This document shows positions 45,633 to 54,729 of a DNA stretch of 64,000 bases, piece after piece (position 1 is the stretch's first letter; each line of letters starts with the position of its first letter). The notes below the pieces were generated by a model. The model searched no databases. It was not told the origin of the DNA and saw nothing but the letters and a program-made list of their open reading frames with translations. The position numbers and the translations under genes are program-made. The stretch covers positions 2,790,001-2,854,000 of the forward strand of contig NZ_CP032624.1 in the NCBI RefSeq assembly GCF_003627055.1, given 5' to 3'. Source of the DNA: Gryllotalpicola protaetiae. GTDB lineage: Bacteria; Actinomycetota; Actinomycetes; Actinomycetales; Microbacteriaceae.

Positions 45633-46561
45633 GGGTCTTCCGATCCGAGTCAGAGATCTCGCCGGATTTCGGGCCGAGCGCCGTGACCATCGGCAAGTTC
45701 GACGGCGTGCACTCCGGCCACCGCGCGGTCATCGAGCAGCTCGTCACTGCGGCGCAGGCGCACGGACTCGTCTCGGCTGTCGTCACCTTCGACAGGAATC
45801 CGCTCGAGATCATCGCGCCAGAGCGCTGCCCCGACGCGCTCGCGAGCCTAGACCAGAAGCTCGAGCTGCTCGCGGCGACGGGCGTCGACGCGACCCTCGT
45901 GGTGCGCTTCGACGAGGACTTCGCCGGCGTCTCGGCCGAGCGGTTCGTCACGGAGTACCTGGTCAGGTCGCTGCGCGCCAAGCGCGTGTTCGTCGGCAGC
46001 GACTTCCGCTTCGGCGCAGGCAACGCCGGCGACGTCTCAGAGCTGCGCGCGCTCGGCGACGAACTCGGATTCACCGTCGAGCTGATCGACGACGTGGTCG
46101 GCACGGCGGGCGAGCGGGTGTCGTCGACGCGCATCCGCCAGCTGCTCGCCGCGGGCGACGTCGAGCGGGCCGAACGGCTGCTCGGCCGGCCGGCGACGCT
46201 GCGCGGGCTCGTCGTGCACGGTGCGAAGCGCGGCCGCGAGCTCGGCTTCCCGACGGCGAACCTCTCCGCGCACTCCGAGGGGCTGATTCCGGCCGACGGC
46301 ATCTACGCCGGCTGGCTCGTCGACAATGGAGTGCGCCACCCCGCGGCGATCTCGGTCGGCAACAACCCGACCTTCGAGGGGGTGCCGCAGAAGCAGGTCG
46401 AGGCGCACGTGATCGGCGAGACGATCGACCTCTACGACCATGAGGTCGAGGTGGTCTTCGTCGCGCGCATCCGCGGAATGACCGCGTTCCAGGGCATCCC
46501 CGCCCTTGTGGAGCAGATCGCCGACGACGTGAAGGTCGCCAGCCGCGTGCTCGGCGTCTGA
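45629..46561 (+). CDS. ribF: Bifunctional riboflavin kinase / FAD synthetase
   Basis: 310-aa enzyme converting riboflavin to FMN and then FAD. The N-terminal nucleotidyltransferase domain has IGKFDGVHSGHRAVI and a VSSTRIRQLL motif; the C-terminal kinase domain has GRELGFPTANL and PAAISVGNNPTF. The GTG overlaps the preceding stop. Confidence 0.95.
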   Translation: MRVFRSESEISPDFGPSAVTIGKFDGVHSGHRAVIEQLVTAAQAHGLVSAVVTFDRNPLEIIAPERCPDALASLDQKLELLAATGVDATLVVRFDEDFAGVSAERFVTEYLVRSLRAKRVFVGSDFRFGAGNAGDVSELRALGDELGFTVELIDDVVGTAGERVSSTRIRQLLAAGDVERAERLLGRPATLRGLVVHGAKRGRELGFPTANLSAHSEGLIPADGIYAGWLVDNGVRHPAAISVGNNPTFEGVPQKQVEAHVIGETIDLYDHEVEVVFVARIRGMTAFQGIPALVEQIADDVKVASRVLGV

Positions 46562-46562
46562 G

Positions 46563-47507
46563 CTAGGCGGGAATCATCTCCGCGCGGTAGATGAGCGCCG
46601 CGGCGCCGATGAGCGGCCCCTCGCCCGACAGGCCCGAGGGGACGACGCGAACCTGACGCACGAACTCGAAGTGGTGTGTCGCGATCTGCGCGCGGATCAC
46701 ACCGAACAGGTCGGGCGTCGCCTGCGAGAAGCCGCCGCCGATGGCGACGACCTCGAGGTCGAGCAGCGCGGTGGCGCTGGCGATGGCCTGGCCGATCGCC
46801 CGCCCGGTGCGCTCGATCGCGCCGCGCGCGACCGGGTCGCCCGCCGCATAGGCGGTCGCCAGTTCCTCGCCCGACGTGCCTGCGAAGCCGCCTCGGCGGG
46901 CGAACGCGACCGTGTGCGGCCCGCTCGCGATCGCCTCGAGCACGTGCGGGTTCCCGAAGGTGTTCTCGCCCTCGAAGCCGGCGACGTCGACGTGGCCGAT
47001 GTGCCCTGCGTTGCCGGTCTTCCCGACGACGACGCGGCCGTGCGTGATGATGCCGCCGCCGACACCGGTGGAGACGACCATTCCCATGACGTTCTGCGCC
47101 CCCTGCGCGGCGCCGACCCAGTGCTCGGCGAGCACGATCGCCACGCCGTCCATCTCCAGCACGACCGGGACATCGTGCCCGGCATCCGCCAGCACCTGCT
47201 CGACCAGCGCGCGCATGGGGTAGCCGCGCCACGACGGCACGTTCAGGGGCGAGATGGCGCCGGCCGCGCGGTCGATCGGCCCGGCGCACGCGACCCCGGC
47301 GCCGATCAGCTCGGACTCGGCGTCGAGCGATTCGAGGGCGTGGCTCACGACCTGGGCGACGGATGCCTCGAGCTCGGCCACCTCGGCGCTGCGGCCGGTC
47401 GCGGCGCGGCTCCGGGAGCCGGCGACGAGGGTCCCGTCAGGCCGCACGAGGGCGGCCTCGACCTTGGTTCCGCCGAAGTCGACGGCGAGGACGAGCGGTT
47501 CAGCCAT
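46563..47507 (-). CDS. ROK-family sugar kinase/regulator-like protein
   Basis: 314-aa ROK protein without an N-terminal HTH, so a kinase-type member. N-terminal phosphate motif AVDFGGTKVEAALV and GNAGHIGHVDV are visible. The zinc-binding motif usually of the form CxCGxxGCxE is replaced by GENTFGNPHVLEAIASG with no cysteine, so this member lacks the usual zinc site. Substrate (glucose, N-acylmannosamine or other) unresolved. Convergent with ribF with 1 bp between stops. Confidence 0.82.
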   Translation of the reverse strand: MAEPLVLAVDFGGTKVEAALVRPDGTLVAGSRSRAATGRSAEVAELEASVAQVVSHALESLDAESELIGAGVACAGPIDRAAGAISPLNVPSWRGYPMRALVEQVLADAGHDVPVVLEMDGVAIVLAEHWVGAAQGAQNVMGMVVSTGVGGGIITHGRVVVGKTGNAGHIGHVDVAGFEGENTFGNPHVLEAIASGPHTVAFARRGGFAGTSGEELATAYAAGDPVARGAIERTGRAIGQAIASATALLDLEVVAIGGGFSQATPDLFGVIRAQIATHHFEFVRQVRVVPSGLSGEGPLIGAAALIYRAEMIPA

Positions 47508-47558
47508 GCCTTTCAGCCTATTGGCGAAACCGGGCTCGCCTTCGCGAGCGCAGCTCGC

Positions 47559-48884
47559 TCAGCGTCCGGCGCGTGGTGACCCGCTGCGCCGCCACAGCCG
47601 CGCGCCGAACGCGGTTCTCACGGACTGTCCGCGCCGCTTGAGAAGCACGAGGCCGGCGACGCTCGCCGTCAGAAGCGGCATGACGCCGGAGACGGTCATG
47701 CCGACGTGCGGGCCGAAGCTGTCGACGATCCATCCCATCAGGGGCCCGCCGATCGACTGGCCGCCGAGCTGGATCAGCACGAACACGCCCATGACGCGGC
47801 CCCTGATCGCGATGTTGGTCGACATCTGGACGAGCGAGTTCGAGGCGATGAAGTACAGCAGCTGCGACATGCCCGCGCCGACGAGCAGCACGCCGAAGAT
47901 CGCGATCTGCGGCGCGAGGCCGGCGAGCGACTGCACGACGCCGAGCACCATGGCGCCGACGACGACGGTGCGCAGGGTGACGGTGGCGCGGAGGTTCGAG
48001 AGCAGCGCGCCGCTCAGCGCGCCGAGGGCGACGAGGGCGTTGAAGATGCCGTAGCCGGAGGAGCCGACGTCGTAGACATGATCGGCGAACGCCGTCAGCA
48101 GCACGGGCAGGGTGTACACGAACAGCGCCACCGAGCTGAGGACGATCAGCGTGAAGAGGATCTCGTCCTTTCGGGCGGCGTATTCGAGCCCCTCGCGCAA
48201 CTGGCCCTTGCGGCGTGGCGCCTTCGGGGCGGGCCGCAGCTTCGACGGGTCCATGCGGCTCAGCGCGAACACCGTGCCGAGGCACGCGAGCGCGTTGACG
48301 CCGAACGACCACCCGCCGCCGATCGCCGACAGCAGGATGCCGCCGATCGCCGGCCCGATCAGCGCGCCGAGCTGGAACGTCGACGAGTTCAGGCTGAGGG
48401 CGTTGCGCAGCAGCGACGGGCCGACCACCTCGGAGACGAACGACTGCCTGGCCGGGTTGTCGACGAGGGTGCCGAACCCGCCGATGAGGGCGACGCACCA
48501 GATCATCCAAACCTGCAGGCTGCCGGTGAAGATGAGCACGGCCATCGTGCCGGCGAGCAGCGCGGAGAGCGTCTGCGTGACCTGCAGGATGCGGCGCTTC
48601 GGGTACCGGTCGGCGATGACGCCGCCATAGAGGCCGAAGACGAGCATGGGCGCGAACTGCAGTGCGACGGTGATGCCGACGTCGGCCACGTTGCCGGAGA
48701 GCTGCAGCACGATCCAGTCCTGAGCGATGCGCTGCATGCCCTGGGCGGTCGTCGAGACGATCTGGCCGGTCGCGTAGAGCCGGTAGTTCGGCACTTTCAG
48801 CGAGGCGAACATGTCGCGCCAGCGTGGCCTGGCGGCCAGTACCGGCATCGGCTCGGTCGGGGGATTCGCAGGCATTGCAGTCAC
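47559..48884 (-). CDS. MFS transporter (DHA3 / EntS-like)
   Basis: 441-aa, ~12-helix major facilitator (NYRLYATGQIVSTTAQGMQRIAQDWIVLQLSG ... VIADRYPKRRILQVTQT ... TLVDNPARQSFVSEVV), the branch that includes the enterobactin exporter EntS and macrolide pumps. GTG 48884 or ATG 48875 may start it; upstream TAGCGT slightly favours the GTG. It diverges from a LysR gene 96 bp away. A 6-bp GCGAGC-GCA-GCTCGC hairpin (47544-47558) abuts its stop. Confidence 0.88.
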   Translation of the reverse strand: MTAMPANPPTEPMPVLAARPRWRDMFASLKVPNYRLYATGQIVSTTAQGMQRIAQDWIVLQLSGNVADVGITVALQFAPMLVFGLYGGVIADRYPKRRILQVTQTLSALLAGTMAVLIFTGSLQVWMIWCVALIGGFGTLVDNPARQSFVSEVVGPSLLRNALSLNSSTFQLGALIGPAIGGILLSAIGGGWSFGVNALACLGTVFALSRMDPSKLRPAPKAPRRKGQLREGLEYAARKDEILFTLIVLSSVALFVYTLPVLLTAFADHVYDVGSSGYGIFNALVALGALSGALLSNLRATVTLRTVVVGAMVLGVVQSLAGLAPQIAIFGVLLVGAGMSQLLYFIASNSLVQMSTNIAIRGRVMGVFVLIQLGGQSIGGPLMGWIVDSFGPHVGMTVSGVMPLLTASVAGLVLLKRRGQSVRTAFGARLWRRSGSPRAGR

Positions 48885-48980
48885 GGCGCGATCAACGCTA
48901 GTCGCATCGATTCGATAGATCCGTAGAATGAAGGCAATAACTCCCATTGGGAAACGCAATAGTGAGAGTCGAGGAACGCG

Positions 48981-49829
48981 ATGTTCGACCCCGTCCTGCT
49001 GCGCACCTTCCTGGCCGTCGCAGAGACCGGCAGCTTCACCCGGGCCGGGCAGCGGCTGCAGCTCAGCCAGCCCACGGTGAGCCAGCACGTGCGGCGGCTC
49101 GAGACGCAAGCCGGGCGCATCCTCATCGACCGAGACACCCGCCAGGTGCGCCTCACCGACAACGGCGACGCGATGGCCGGGTTCGCGCGCAGCATCCTCG
49201 CGGCGCACGCATCGGCCGAGAGCTACTTCAGTGGCAAGGCGATGCGCGGCCGACTGCGGTTCGGCGCTGCCGACGACTTCACGATGACGCAGCTGCCGCG
49301 CATCCTCAGGGACTTCCGCGCGCTGCATCCCCAGCTCAACCTCGAGCTCACGGTCGGCCAGTCGGGCGCTCTGCATCGGCGGCTCGGCTCGGGTCAGCTC
49401 GATCTGATCTTCATCAAGCAGACCCCGGGCAGCGACGAGGGGACCCGCGTCAGCACCGACCAGATGGTGTGGATGGCGCTCGACGGCATCCAGCTCGGGC
49501 CTGACGAGCCGGTGCCGCTCGTGTCGTACCAGGACCCGTCGATGAGCAGGCAGATGGCGATCGACGCGCTCGAGAGCGCGGGCCGCACCTGGCGCATCAC
49601 CTGCAACACCCGCGAGGTGAACGGCGTGCTCTCCGCCGTTCGCGCCGGGCTCGGCGTCGCGGTGTTCCCGCGCACGCTGATCCCGGGCGACCTCGTCAAG
49701 GTCAGCAACCGGCTCGGGCTCCCCGAGATCGGCGATGTGGATTTCACGCTGATCGCCAACCCGCATTCGGCCGCGGACCCCGTAGACGCGCTCAGCTCGG
49801 CGATCATGGGGCGCACTCTCGTGCACTGA
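48981..49829 (+). CDS. LysR-family transcriptional regulator
   Basis: 282-aa regulator with N-terminal winged HTH (FLAVAETGSFTRAGQRLQLSQPTVSQHVRRLE) and C-terminal effector-binding domain. Divergent from the MFS transporter, its likely target. ATG preceded by a GAGGAA site. AT-rich DNA in the intergenic region (around 48905-48955) is where the operators should be. Confidence 0.9.
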   Translation: MFDPVLLRTFLAVAETGSFTRAGQRLQLSQPTVSQHVRRLETQAGRILIDRDTRQVRLTDNGDAMAGFARSILAAHASAESYFSGKAMRGRLRFGAADDFTMTQLPRILRDFRALHPQLNLELTVGQSGALHRRLGSGQLDLIFIKQTPGSDEGTRVSTDQMVWMALDGIQLGPDEPVPLVSYQDPSMSRQMAIDALESAGRTWRITCNTREVNGVLSAVRAGLGVAVFPRTLIPGDLVKVSNRLGLPEIGDVDFTLIANPHSAADPVDALSSAIMGRTLVH

Positions 49830-49889
49830 CGTGGCGCAACGGCCCCAGGCGGGCCGAGTAGTTCGCTAACTTATGTACTCAAGGAGGCC

Positions 49890-50414
49890 ATGAACATGAC
49901 CGAAGCGACCGTGACCGCGTTCGTCGGCGACAGTCTGACCGAGCACGGCGATTGGCAGGCGCTGCTGCCTGACCAGCACGTCATCAACTTCGGCGTCGAG
50001 GGGAACACGACGCACGATCTGCTCGATCGGCTCGACGAGGTGGTCGCGGCAGCGCCGTCCGTCGTCGTCGTCGAGATCGGCACCAACGACTTCGCGTGGC
50101 GCCTTCCGCCAGAAGAGGTCGCGCAGAACATCGAGGAGATCCTCGGCGTGCTGCGCGAGAAGCTGCCGGCCGCGAACATCGTGATGCAGAGCATCCCGCC
50201 GCGCCAGCCGGAATACGCGCACATCGTCCGCAGCGTGAACGAGCACCTCGAGAGCTTCGTGCCCACCGTCTCGTGCCGCTATGTCGACCTGTGGCCTGCT
50301 CTCGCGGACGAGAACGGCGGTCTCAAGGGCGAGTTCACGACCGACGGCCTGCATCTCACCGACGCGGGCTACGCCGCGTGGTTCGAGGCCCTGCGCCCTG
50401 CGCTCGAGGCGTAG
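49890..50414 (+). CDS. SGNH/GDSL-family hydrolase
   Basis: 174-aa esterase/lipase-like hydrolase with all four blocks: GDS (FVGDSLTEHGDW), the Gly block (NFGVEGNTTHDLLDR), GTND (EIGTNDFAW) and the catalytic DxxH (TDGLHLTDAGY). No signal peptide, so cytoplasmic. AAGGAGG gives a strong ribosome site before the ATG. Substrate unknown. Confidence 0.9.
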   Translation: MNMTEATVTAFVGDSLTEHGDWQALLPDQHVINFGVEGNTTHDLLDRLDEVVAAAPSVVVVEIGTNDFAWRLPPEEVAQNIEEILGVLREKLPAANIVMQSIPPRQPEYAHIVRSVNEHLESFVPTVSCRYVDLWPALADENGGLKGEFTTDGLHLTDAGYAAWFEALRPALEA

Positions 50415-50561
50415 TCCGCTACCACTTCGTGTGAGGGCGGATGCCGTGCGGTCCGCGCGACACGCCGTGATGGCCCCCCGGTTGGGGTGTTCTGCTCCAT
50501 GTGTCTCTGCGGTTATCGTCGATCTCGGGTTGAGGGAGAGTCAGTTTTTACGACTGCTGAG

Positions 50562-51014
50562 ATGAGGCGTTTCGTGCTCAAGAACCTCGACCCGATCCTT
50601 TCGGGCACCCTGCTCACCGTTCTCGACGGCATGCGGCCCGGCCAGTGGCTCACGCTCACCGCGGGGTCGATCGCTACGCCGGTCAGTGGACCCGACCACA
50701 CCGTCATCGAGTTGAGCGAGGTCTCGACGGAGGCCGCGGTCGCGGCGATCCTCAGCGTGCTTCCGCTCGATCGCACCGGGGCGCCCATCGTGTACCTCGA
50801 CAAGGCGGACACGGCCGACGAGCTTCCCGACGTCGTCTTCGCGGTGTGCGGCATCGCGGCGGACGCCGAGCTGCGCCGCGTGCCGATGTCCCGGCTCGAC
50901 GAGGACGACTTCGCTCTGCTCGCGCGCCAGTCGGAGTTCACCGTGCACTCGAGCTGCGGCGGCGACCCCGCCGCGTTCCTGCTGCGCAAGGGCGAGCCCG
51001 CGCTGCTCGGCTGA
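50562..51014 (+). CDS. RbsD/FucU-like protein, divergent
   Basis: 150-aa protein resembling the RbsD/FucU sugar mutarotase fold: LKNLDPILSGTLLTVLDGMRPGQWLTL at the N-terminus and FTVHSSCGGDPAAFLLRKGEP in place of the C-terminal RTGExxPYANxxLRKGV block. The GHGD-type catalytic His near residue 20 is replaced by MRPGQ, so activity is doubtful. The ATG at 50562 is chosen; a GTG at 50487 would add 25 unrelated residues. A TATCGT -10 near 50514 gives a short leader. Confidence 0.6.
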   Translation: MRRFVLKNLDPILSGTLLTVLDGMRPGQWLTLTAGSIATPVSGPDHTVIELSEVSTEAAVAAILSVLPLDRTGAPIVYLDKADTADELPDVVFAVCGIAADAELRRVPMSRLDEDDFALLARQSEFTVHSSCGGDPAAFLLRKGEPALLG

Positions 51015-51069
51015 GCACAGGGGCCCGTTCAGCGGGGTGAGAGGCAGCGCCCGATAGGCTTCCCCCGCC

Positions 51070-51405
51070 ATGCCACGCCCCACGAACGCGCCCCAGCCCG
51101 CCCGCCTCGCGCTTGCCCCAGGCTTCCTCGGTGCGATCGTGGTGATGGCCGGTCTCGCGCTCGTCGGCTCGCCGAACTACACCTGGATCGAGTACCCGAC
51201 CGCGATCCTCGCCGCGATCACCGGCTGGTTCGCGATCCAGGCCAAGCAGTGGTGGTTCGTCGTCGGCCTCGCAGCGATCGTCGTCGTATGGAATCCGGTC
51301 TTCCCGCTGCCCTTTCCGGCCATCGCGTTCCAGGGCCTCAGCATCGCAGCGGCGGCGACCTTCATCGCCGCCGGCGTGCTGATCAAGGTCACTCCGAACT
51401 CCTGA
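51070..51405 (+). CDS. Small membrane protein (DUF6804-like)
   Basis: 111-aa protein with three to four helices (GFLGAIVVMAGLALVG, PTAILAAITGWFAIQ, WWFVVGLAAIVVVWNPVFPL, GLSIAAAATFIAAGVLI). ATG with TAGGCT 9 nt upstream. Role unknown; it ends 3 nt before the helicase promoter. Confidence 0.72.
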   Translation: MPRPTNAPQPARLALAPGFLGAIVVMAGLALVGSPNYTWIEYPTAILAAITGWFAIQAKQWWFVVGLAAIVVVWNPVFPLPFPAIAFQGLSIAAAATFIAAGVLIKVTPNS

Positions 51406-51407
51406 GG

Positions 51408-51548
51408 TAGACTGATACCGCGCCGGATTCCCGTTCCGCCGCGGCCCGAGAGGCTTTCGCTGCTCGTTCGTGCCACGGCCCCGGCATCCGTGCGCTGTGT
51501 TCGTAAAAGACACAGCCGGTCCGCACCCGGGGGCTTCCCGGGCGGACC
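51408..51548 (+). promoter_or_regulatory. Promoter and structured leader of the SNF2 helicase gene
   Basis: A TAGACT -10 (51408-51413) precedes a leader of about 150 nt. It holds two hairpins: GCTGTGT (51494-51500) with ACACAGC (51510-51516), loop TCGTAAAAG; and GGTCCGC (51518-51524) with GCGGACC (51542-51548) enclosing a C/G-rich inner stem. The second ends 12 nt before the GTGGAGG ribosome site. Most genes here are leaderless, so a folded leader stands out. Confidence 0.6.
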
Positions 51549-51570
51549 CACATATCGTTCGTGGAGGCAC

Positions 51571-53736
51571 ATGTCCCAGACCGGAGAGCGCGTCGCACAG
51601 CAGCGACGCTCCGGGCGCCGTCATCAGAACAACGACGGCCTCATCCCCGTCCTCGCCCGTCGCGTTCGCGAGGTCGAGGCGAAAGCCCAGGGCGGCAAGA
51701 AGCTCGGGCCCACCAACCGCACGAAGTTCCAGGTCATCGCACTGCTCATGCGTGAAGAGCGCGCCCGCGCCAAGTCCGACCCGGAACTCACCGAGGCGCA
51801 GCGTGCCGAGCAGCTGAAGCGGCTCGACGGCATCGCGCAGATCCTCGCGAAGACCGCGGCGCGCGACACGAGCCTGATCCAGCTGCTCGAGACGGATGCC
51901 GCGCCGTCGGCCGCCGCGCAGACGATGCGCCGCGACTGGCTGCTCGAATCGGGCACGGCGCTCAGCCCCGATGACCTCATCATCACCGTTGACGAGCCGA
52001 AGGTCATCGACAACAAGCCCGTGCTCTCGGCCGAGCTCGCCGAGAAGCAGGTCGTGCCGCAGTCGGTGAAGGCGCGTCAGCTCTCGAACCCGTTCCTCGC
52101 CCCCGACTTCAGCCGGTACGCCGATCAAGCGGCGCCCGCTCCGCGCCGGCGCCTCGATTCATGGGAGCTGCTCGGGCCGCTGTTCAAGTCCTTCGAGCAG
52201 GGCGCAGGCGGCCAGATCGCCAGCATGGAGCTGCCGCCCGCCCCGAAGATCGACCGCTACGCGCCCCACGGCATGGAGCTCATGCATCACCAGGCCCAGT
52301 TCGTCGAGTCCGCGCGCCTCGGCCACCGCAGCTTCCTGCTCGCCGACGAGCCGGGTCTCGGCAAGACGGCGCAGTCGCTGCTCGCGGCATCCGTCGCCGA
52401 CGCCTACCCGTTGCTCGTCGTCGTGCCCAACGTCGTCAAGATGAACTGGCAGCGCGAGGTCGAGCGGTGGACGCCGCAGCGCCGGGCCACCGTGATCCAC
52501 GGCGACGGCGCCGGCCTCGACGCGTTCGCCGACATCGTGATCGTGAACTACGAGGTGCTCGATCGCCACCTCTCCTGGATCGCCCAGATGGGCTTCAAGG
52601 GCATGGTCGTCGACGAGGCGCACTTCATCAAGAACCTCCACTCGCAGCGCTCGCAGTACGTGCTGGCGCTCGCCGACACGATCCGCAAGACGGCGCCCGG
52701 CGGGCATCCGCTGCTCATCGCCCTTACCGGTACGCCGCTGATCAACGACATCGACGACTTCCGCGCGATCTGGCAGTTCCTCGGCTGGATCGACGGGGCC
52801 AAGCCGACCCGCGAGCTCATGAACCGCCTCGAGGAGACCGGGCTCACCCCGGCCGACCACGAGTTCTATCCGGAGGCGCGGGAGACCGTCATCGACCTCG
52901 GCATCGTGCGTCGCCGCAAGATCGACGTCGCAGCCGATCTGCCCTCTCGGCGCGTCGTCGACCTTCCCGTCGAGCTCGACGACGAGCTGGGCCGGTCGAT
53001 CAAGGCGGCAGAGCGCGAGCTCGCGGCCCGCCTCGTGGCGCGCTATCAGCGCGCGCTCGCGGCCGGTGTAGGCGAGAGCCTCGAGGGCGATTCGGATGCC
53101 AGGCGCGAGCACCTCATCAGGATGGTCGCGCACGCCGAGCTCGAGGAGTCGAAGAACGCCAAGACCGGCGAGAACGTGTTCACGATGGTCAGGCGCATCG
53201 GCCAGGCGAAGGCCGGCCTCGCGGCCGACTACGCTGCACAGCTCGCCCGCTCTACGGGCAAGGTCGTGTTCTTCGCCAAGCACATCGACGTCATGGACCA
53301 GGCGGAGGCGCTGTTCGCGGCGCGCGAGCTGAAGTCGGTGTCGATCCGCGGCGATCAGAACGCGATCGAGCGGCAGAAGGCGATCGACGCGTTCCAGAAC
53401 GACCCGGAGGTCTCTGTCGTCGTCTGCTCGCTGACCGCGGCCGGCGTCGGCATCAACCTCCAGGTGTCGTCGAACGTCGTGCTCGCCGAGCTGTCGTGGA
53501 CGTCAGCCGAGCAGACGCAGGCCATCGACCGCGTGCACCGCATCGGGCAGGAGGAGCCGGTCACCGCATGGCGCATCATCGCGGCGCAGACCATCGACTC
53601 GAAGATCGCCGAACTCATCGACGCGAAGCAGGGCCTCTCGCTGCGCGCGCTCGACGGCATCGACGTCGAGCCGGGCTCTGAGGCATCCGTTCAGCTCGAC
53701 GCGCTCATCGGGCTGCTTCGGGACGCGCTCTCGTAG
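51571..53736 (+). CDS. SNF2-family DEAD/DEAH helicase-like ATPase
   Basis: 721-aa double-stranded-nucleic-acid translocase of the SNF2/SMARCAL1-like type. A ~230-residue Lys/Arg/Ala-rich N-terminal extension precedes the ATPase core: Walker A ADEPGLGKT, DEAH box VVDEAHFIKN, motif III LTGTPLIND, and C-terminal helicase motifs SLTAAGVGINLQ and AIDRVHRIGQ. No zinc-binding SWIM domain is visible. GTGGAGG lies 3 nt before the ATG. Its stop codon touches the stop of a convergent, extremely acidic small protein. Confidence 0.92.
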   Translation: MSQTGERVAQQRRSGRRHQNNDGLIPVLARRVREVEAKAQGGKKLGPTNRTKFQVIALLMREERARAKSDPELTEAQRAEQLKRLDGIAQILAKTAARDTSLIQLLETDAAPSAAAQTMRRDWLLESGTALSPDDLIITVDEPKVIDNKPVLSAELAEKQVVPQSVKARQLSNPFLAPDFSRYADQAAPAPRRRLDSWELLGPLFKSFEQGAGGQIASMELPPAPKIDRYAPHGMELMHHQAQFVESARLGHRSFLLADEPGLGKTAQSLLAASVADAYPLLVVVPNVVKMNWQREVERWTPQRRATVIHGDGAGLDAFADIVIVNYEVLDRHLSWIAQMGFKGMVVDEAHFIKNLHSQRSQYVLALADTIRKTAPGGHPLLIALTGTPLINDIDDFRAIWQFLGWIDGAKPTRELMNRLEETGLTPADHEFYPEARETVIDLGIVRRRKIDVAADLPSRRVVDLPVELDDELGRSIKAAERELAARLVARYQRALAAGVGESLEGDSDARREHLIRMVAHAELEESKNAKTGENVFTMVRRIGQAKAGLAADYAAQLARSTGKVVFFAKHIDVMDQAEALFAARELKSVSIRGDQNAIERQKAIDAFQNDPEVSVVVCSLTAAGVGINLQVSSNVVLAELSWTSAEQTQAIDRVHRIGQEEPVTAWRIIAAQTIDSKIAELIDAKQGLSLRALDGIDVEPGSEASVQLDALIGLLRDALS

Positions 53737-53970
53737 TCATTCGTCGAAGTCGTCGAATTCCTCGTCGTCTTCGTCGAGCTCGTCGTCGTAGCCGGTGGGG
53801 CGCTCCTCGTCGGGGAACGCCTCATCGTCCGACTCGAAGTCGTCGTCGAGGTCGAGATCGTCCTCGTCGTAGCTCTCGGTCTCGGGCTCGTAGTCCTCGA
53901 CGTCCTCGGGGGCCTCATCCTCGAGATCGACGTCGTCGTCGTCGAATTCGGTGGGTCGGCTGTCGCTCAT
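53737..53970 (-). CDS. Extremely acidic small protein
   Basis: 77-aa protein, 45 residues of which are Asp or Glu (58%), with runs such as FDDDDVDLEDE and DEDDEEFDDFDE, and no basic patch beyond two Arg. ATG at 53970 with TAGCCT 7 nt upstream (leaderless). Such polyacidic proteins can mimic nucleic acid or bind basic partners; the adjacent helicase has a basic N-terminus, but any link is inference. No family identified. Confidence 0.75.
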   Translation of the reverse strand: MSDSRPTEFDDDDVDLEDEAPEDVEDYEPETESYDEDDLDLDDDFESDDEAFPDEERPTGYDDELDEDDEEFDDFDE

Positions 53971-54033
53971 GGCATGCAGGCTACGCCGGGGCCTCGCTGC
54001 GGGCCAATACCCGATTCGGGTTCCTTTCCGACC

Positions 54034-54681
54034 ATGGACCAAACTGTTCACATGGGCGGTGGCGAGGTCGAGATCGAGCGGAAGTACGACGTCGACGCGG
54101 CAGCACGGGTGCCGTCGCTGATCGGAGCGGGGCGTGTGGCCTCAGCCGACGAGGCGGATGCCTTCGATCTCGACGCCACGTACTACGACACCGCCGAGAT
54201 GAGGCTCTCGAGCCTCCGCATCGCCGTGCGCCGGCGCCTCGGCGGCCACGACGCGGGGTGGCACATCAAGTGGCCTCCGCTCGACGAGGGTCGACGCGAG
54301 CAGCAGTTCGAGCTCGGCGACGATGAGGGCGTGCCCGACGACGTGCGCGCGGAGCTGGTTGGGCTCGTCGGCGACGTTCCACTGGTTCCCGTCGCGCGGA
54401 TCCGCAATCACCGCGTCGCGACCGTGCTGCGCGACGCCGCGGGCGAGCCCGTCGCCGAGCTCGCCGACGATCACGTCGTCGCGACGGACCTGCGCGAGGG
54501 AGCAACCAGCGGCACGGAGCGTCGCTGGCAGGAATGGGAGGTCGAGCTGCTGCCTGGAGGCAGCGTGGGCGAGGCATCCGATCGCGCAGCCCTGCTCGAC
54601 GCGATCGAGGAACGACTCGTCGCCTCAGGGGCGCAACCGCCGTCGGCCGGCTCGAAGCTTGCACGCGCGCTCGGAGTGTGA
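54034..54681 (+). CDS. CYTH-domain protein (triphosphate-tunnel family)
   Basis: 215-aa CYTH protein; the hallmark EIERKY is at the N-terminus, followed by TYYDTAEMRLSSLRIAVRRRLGG and WHIKWP, the basic/acidic tunnel positions of inorganic triphosphatases and adenylate cyclase type IV. Many bacterial members hydrolyse tripolyphosphate. The C-terminal CHAD domain often fused to it is absent. ATG at 54034; 54052 is an alternative. Confidence 0.87.
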   Translation: MDQTVHMGGGEVEIERKYDVDAAARVPSLIGAGRVASADEADAFDLDATYYDTAEMRLSSLRIAVRRRLGGHDAGWHIKWPPLDEGRREQQFELGDDEGVPDDVRAELVGLVGDVPLVPVARIRNHRVATVLRDAAGEPVAELADDHVVATDLREGATSGTERRWQEWEVELLPGGSVGEASDRAALLDAIEERLVASGAQPPSAGSKLARALGV

Positions 54682-54729
54682 TCCACCGGTAGTGGGCGAG
54701 CCGATAGTCTCGCCCCAGAAGGAGTTGCC

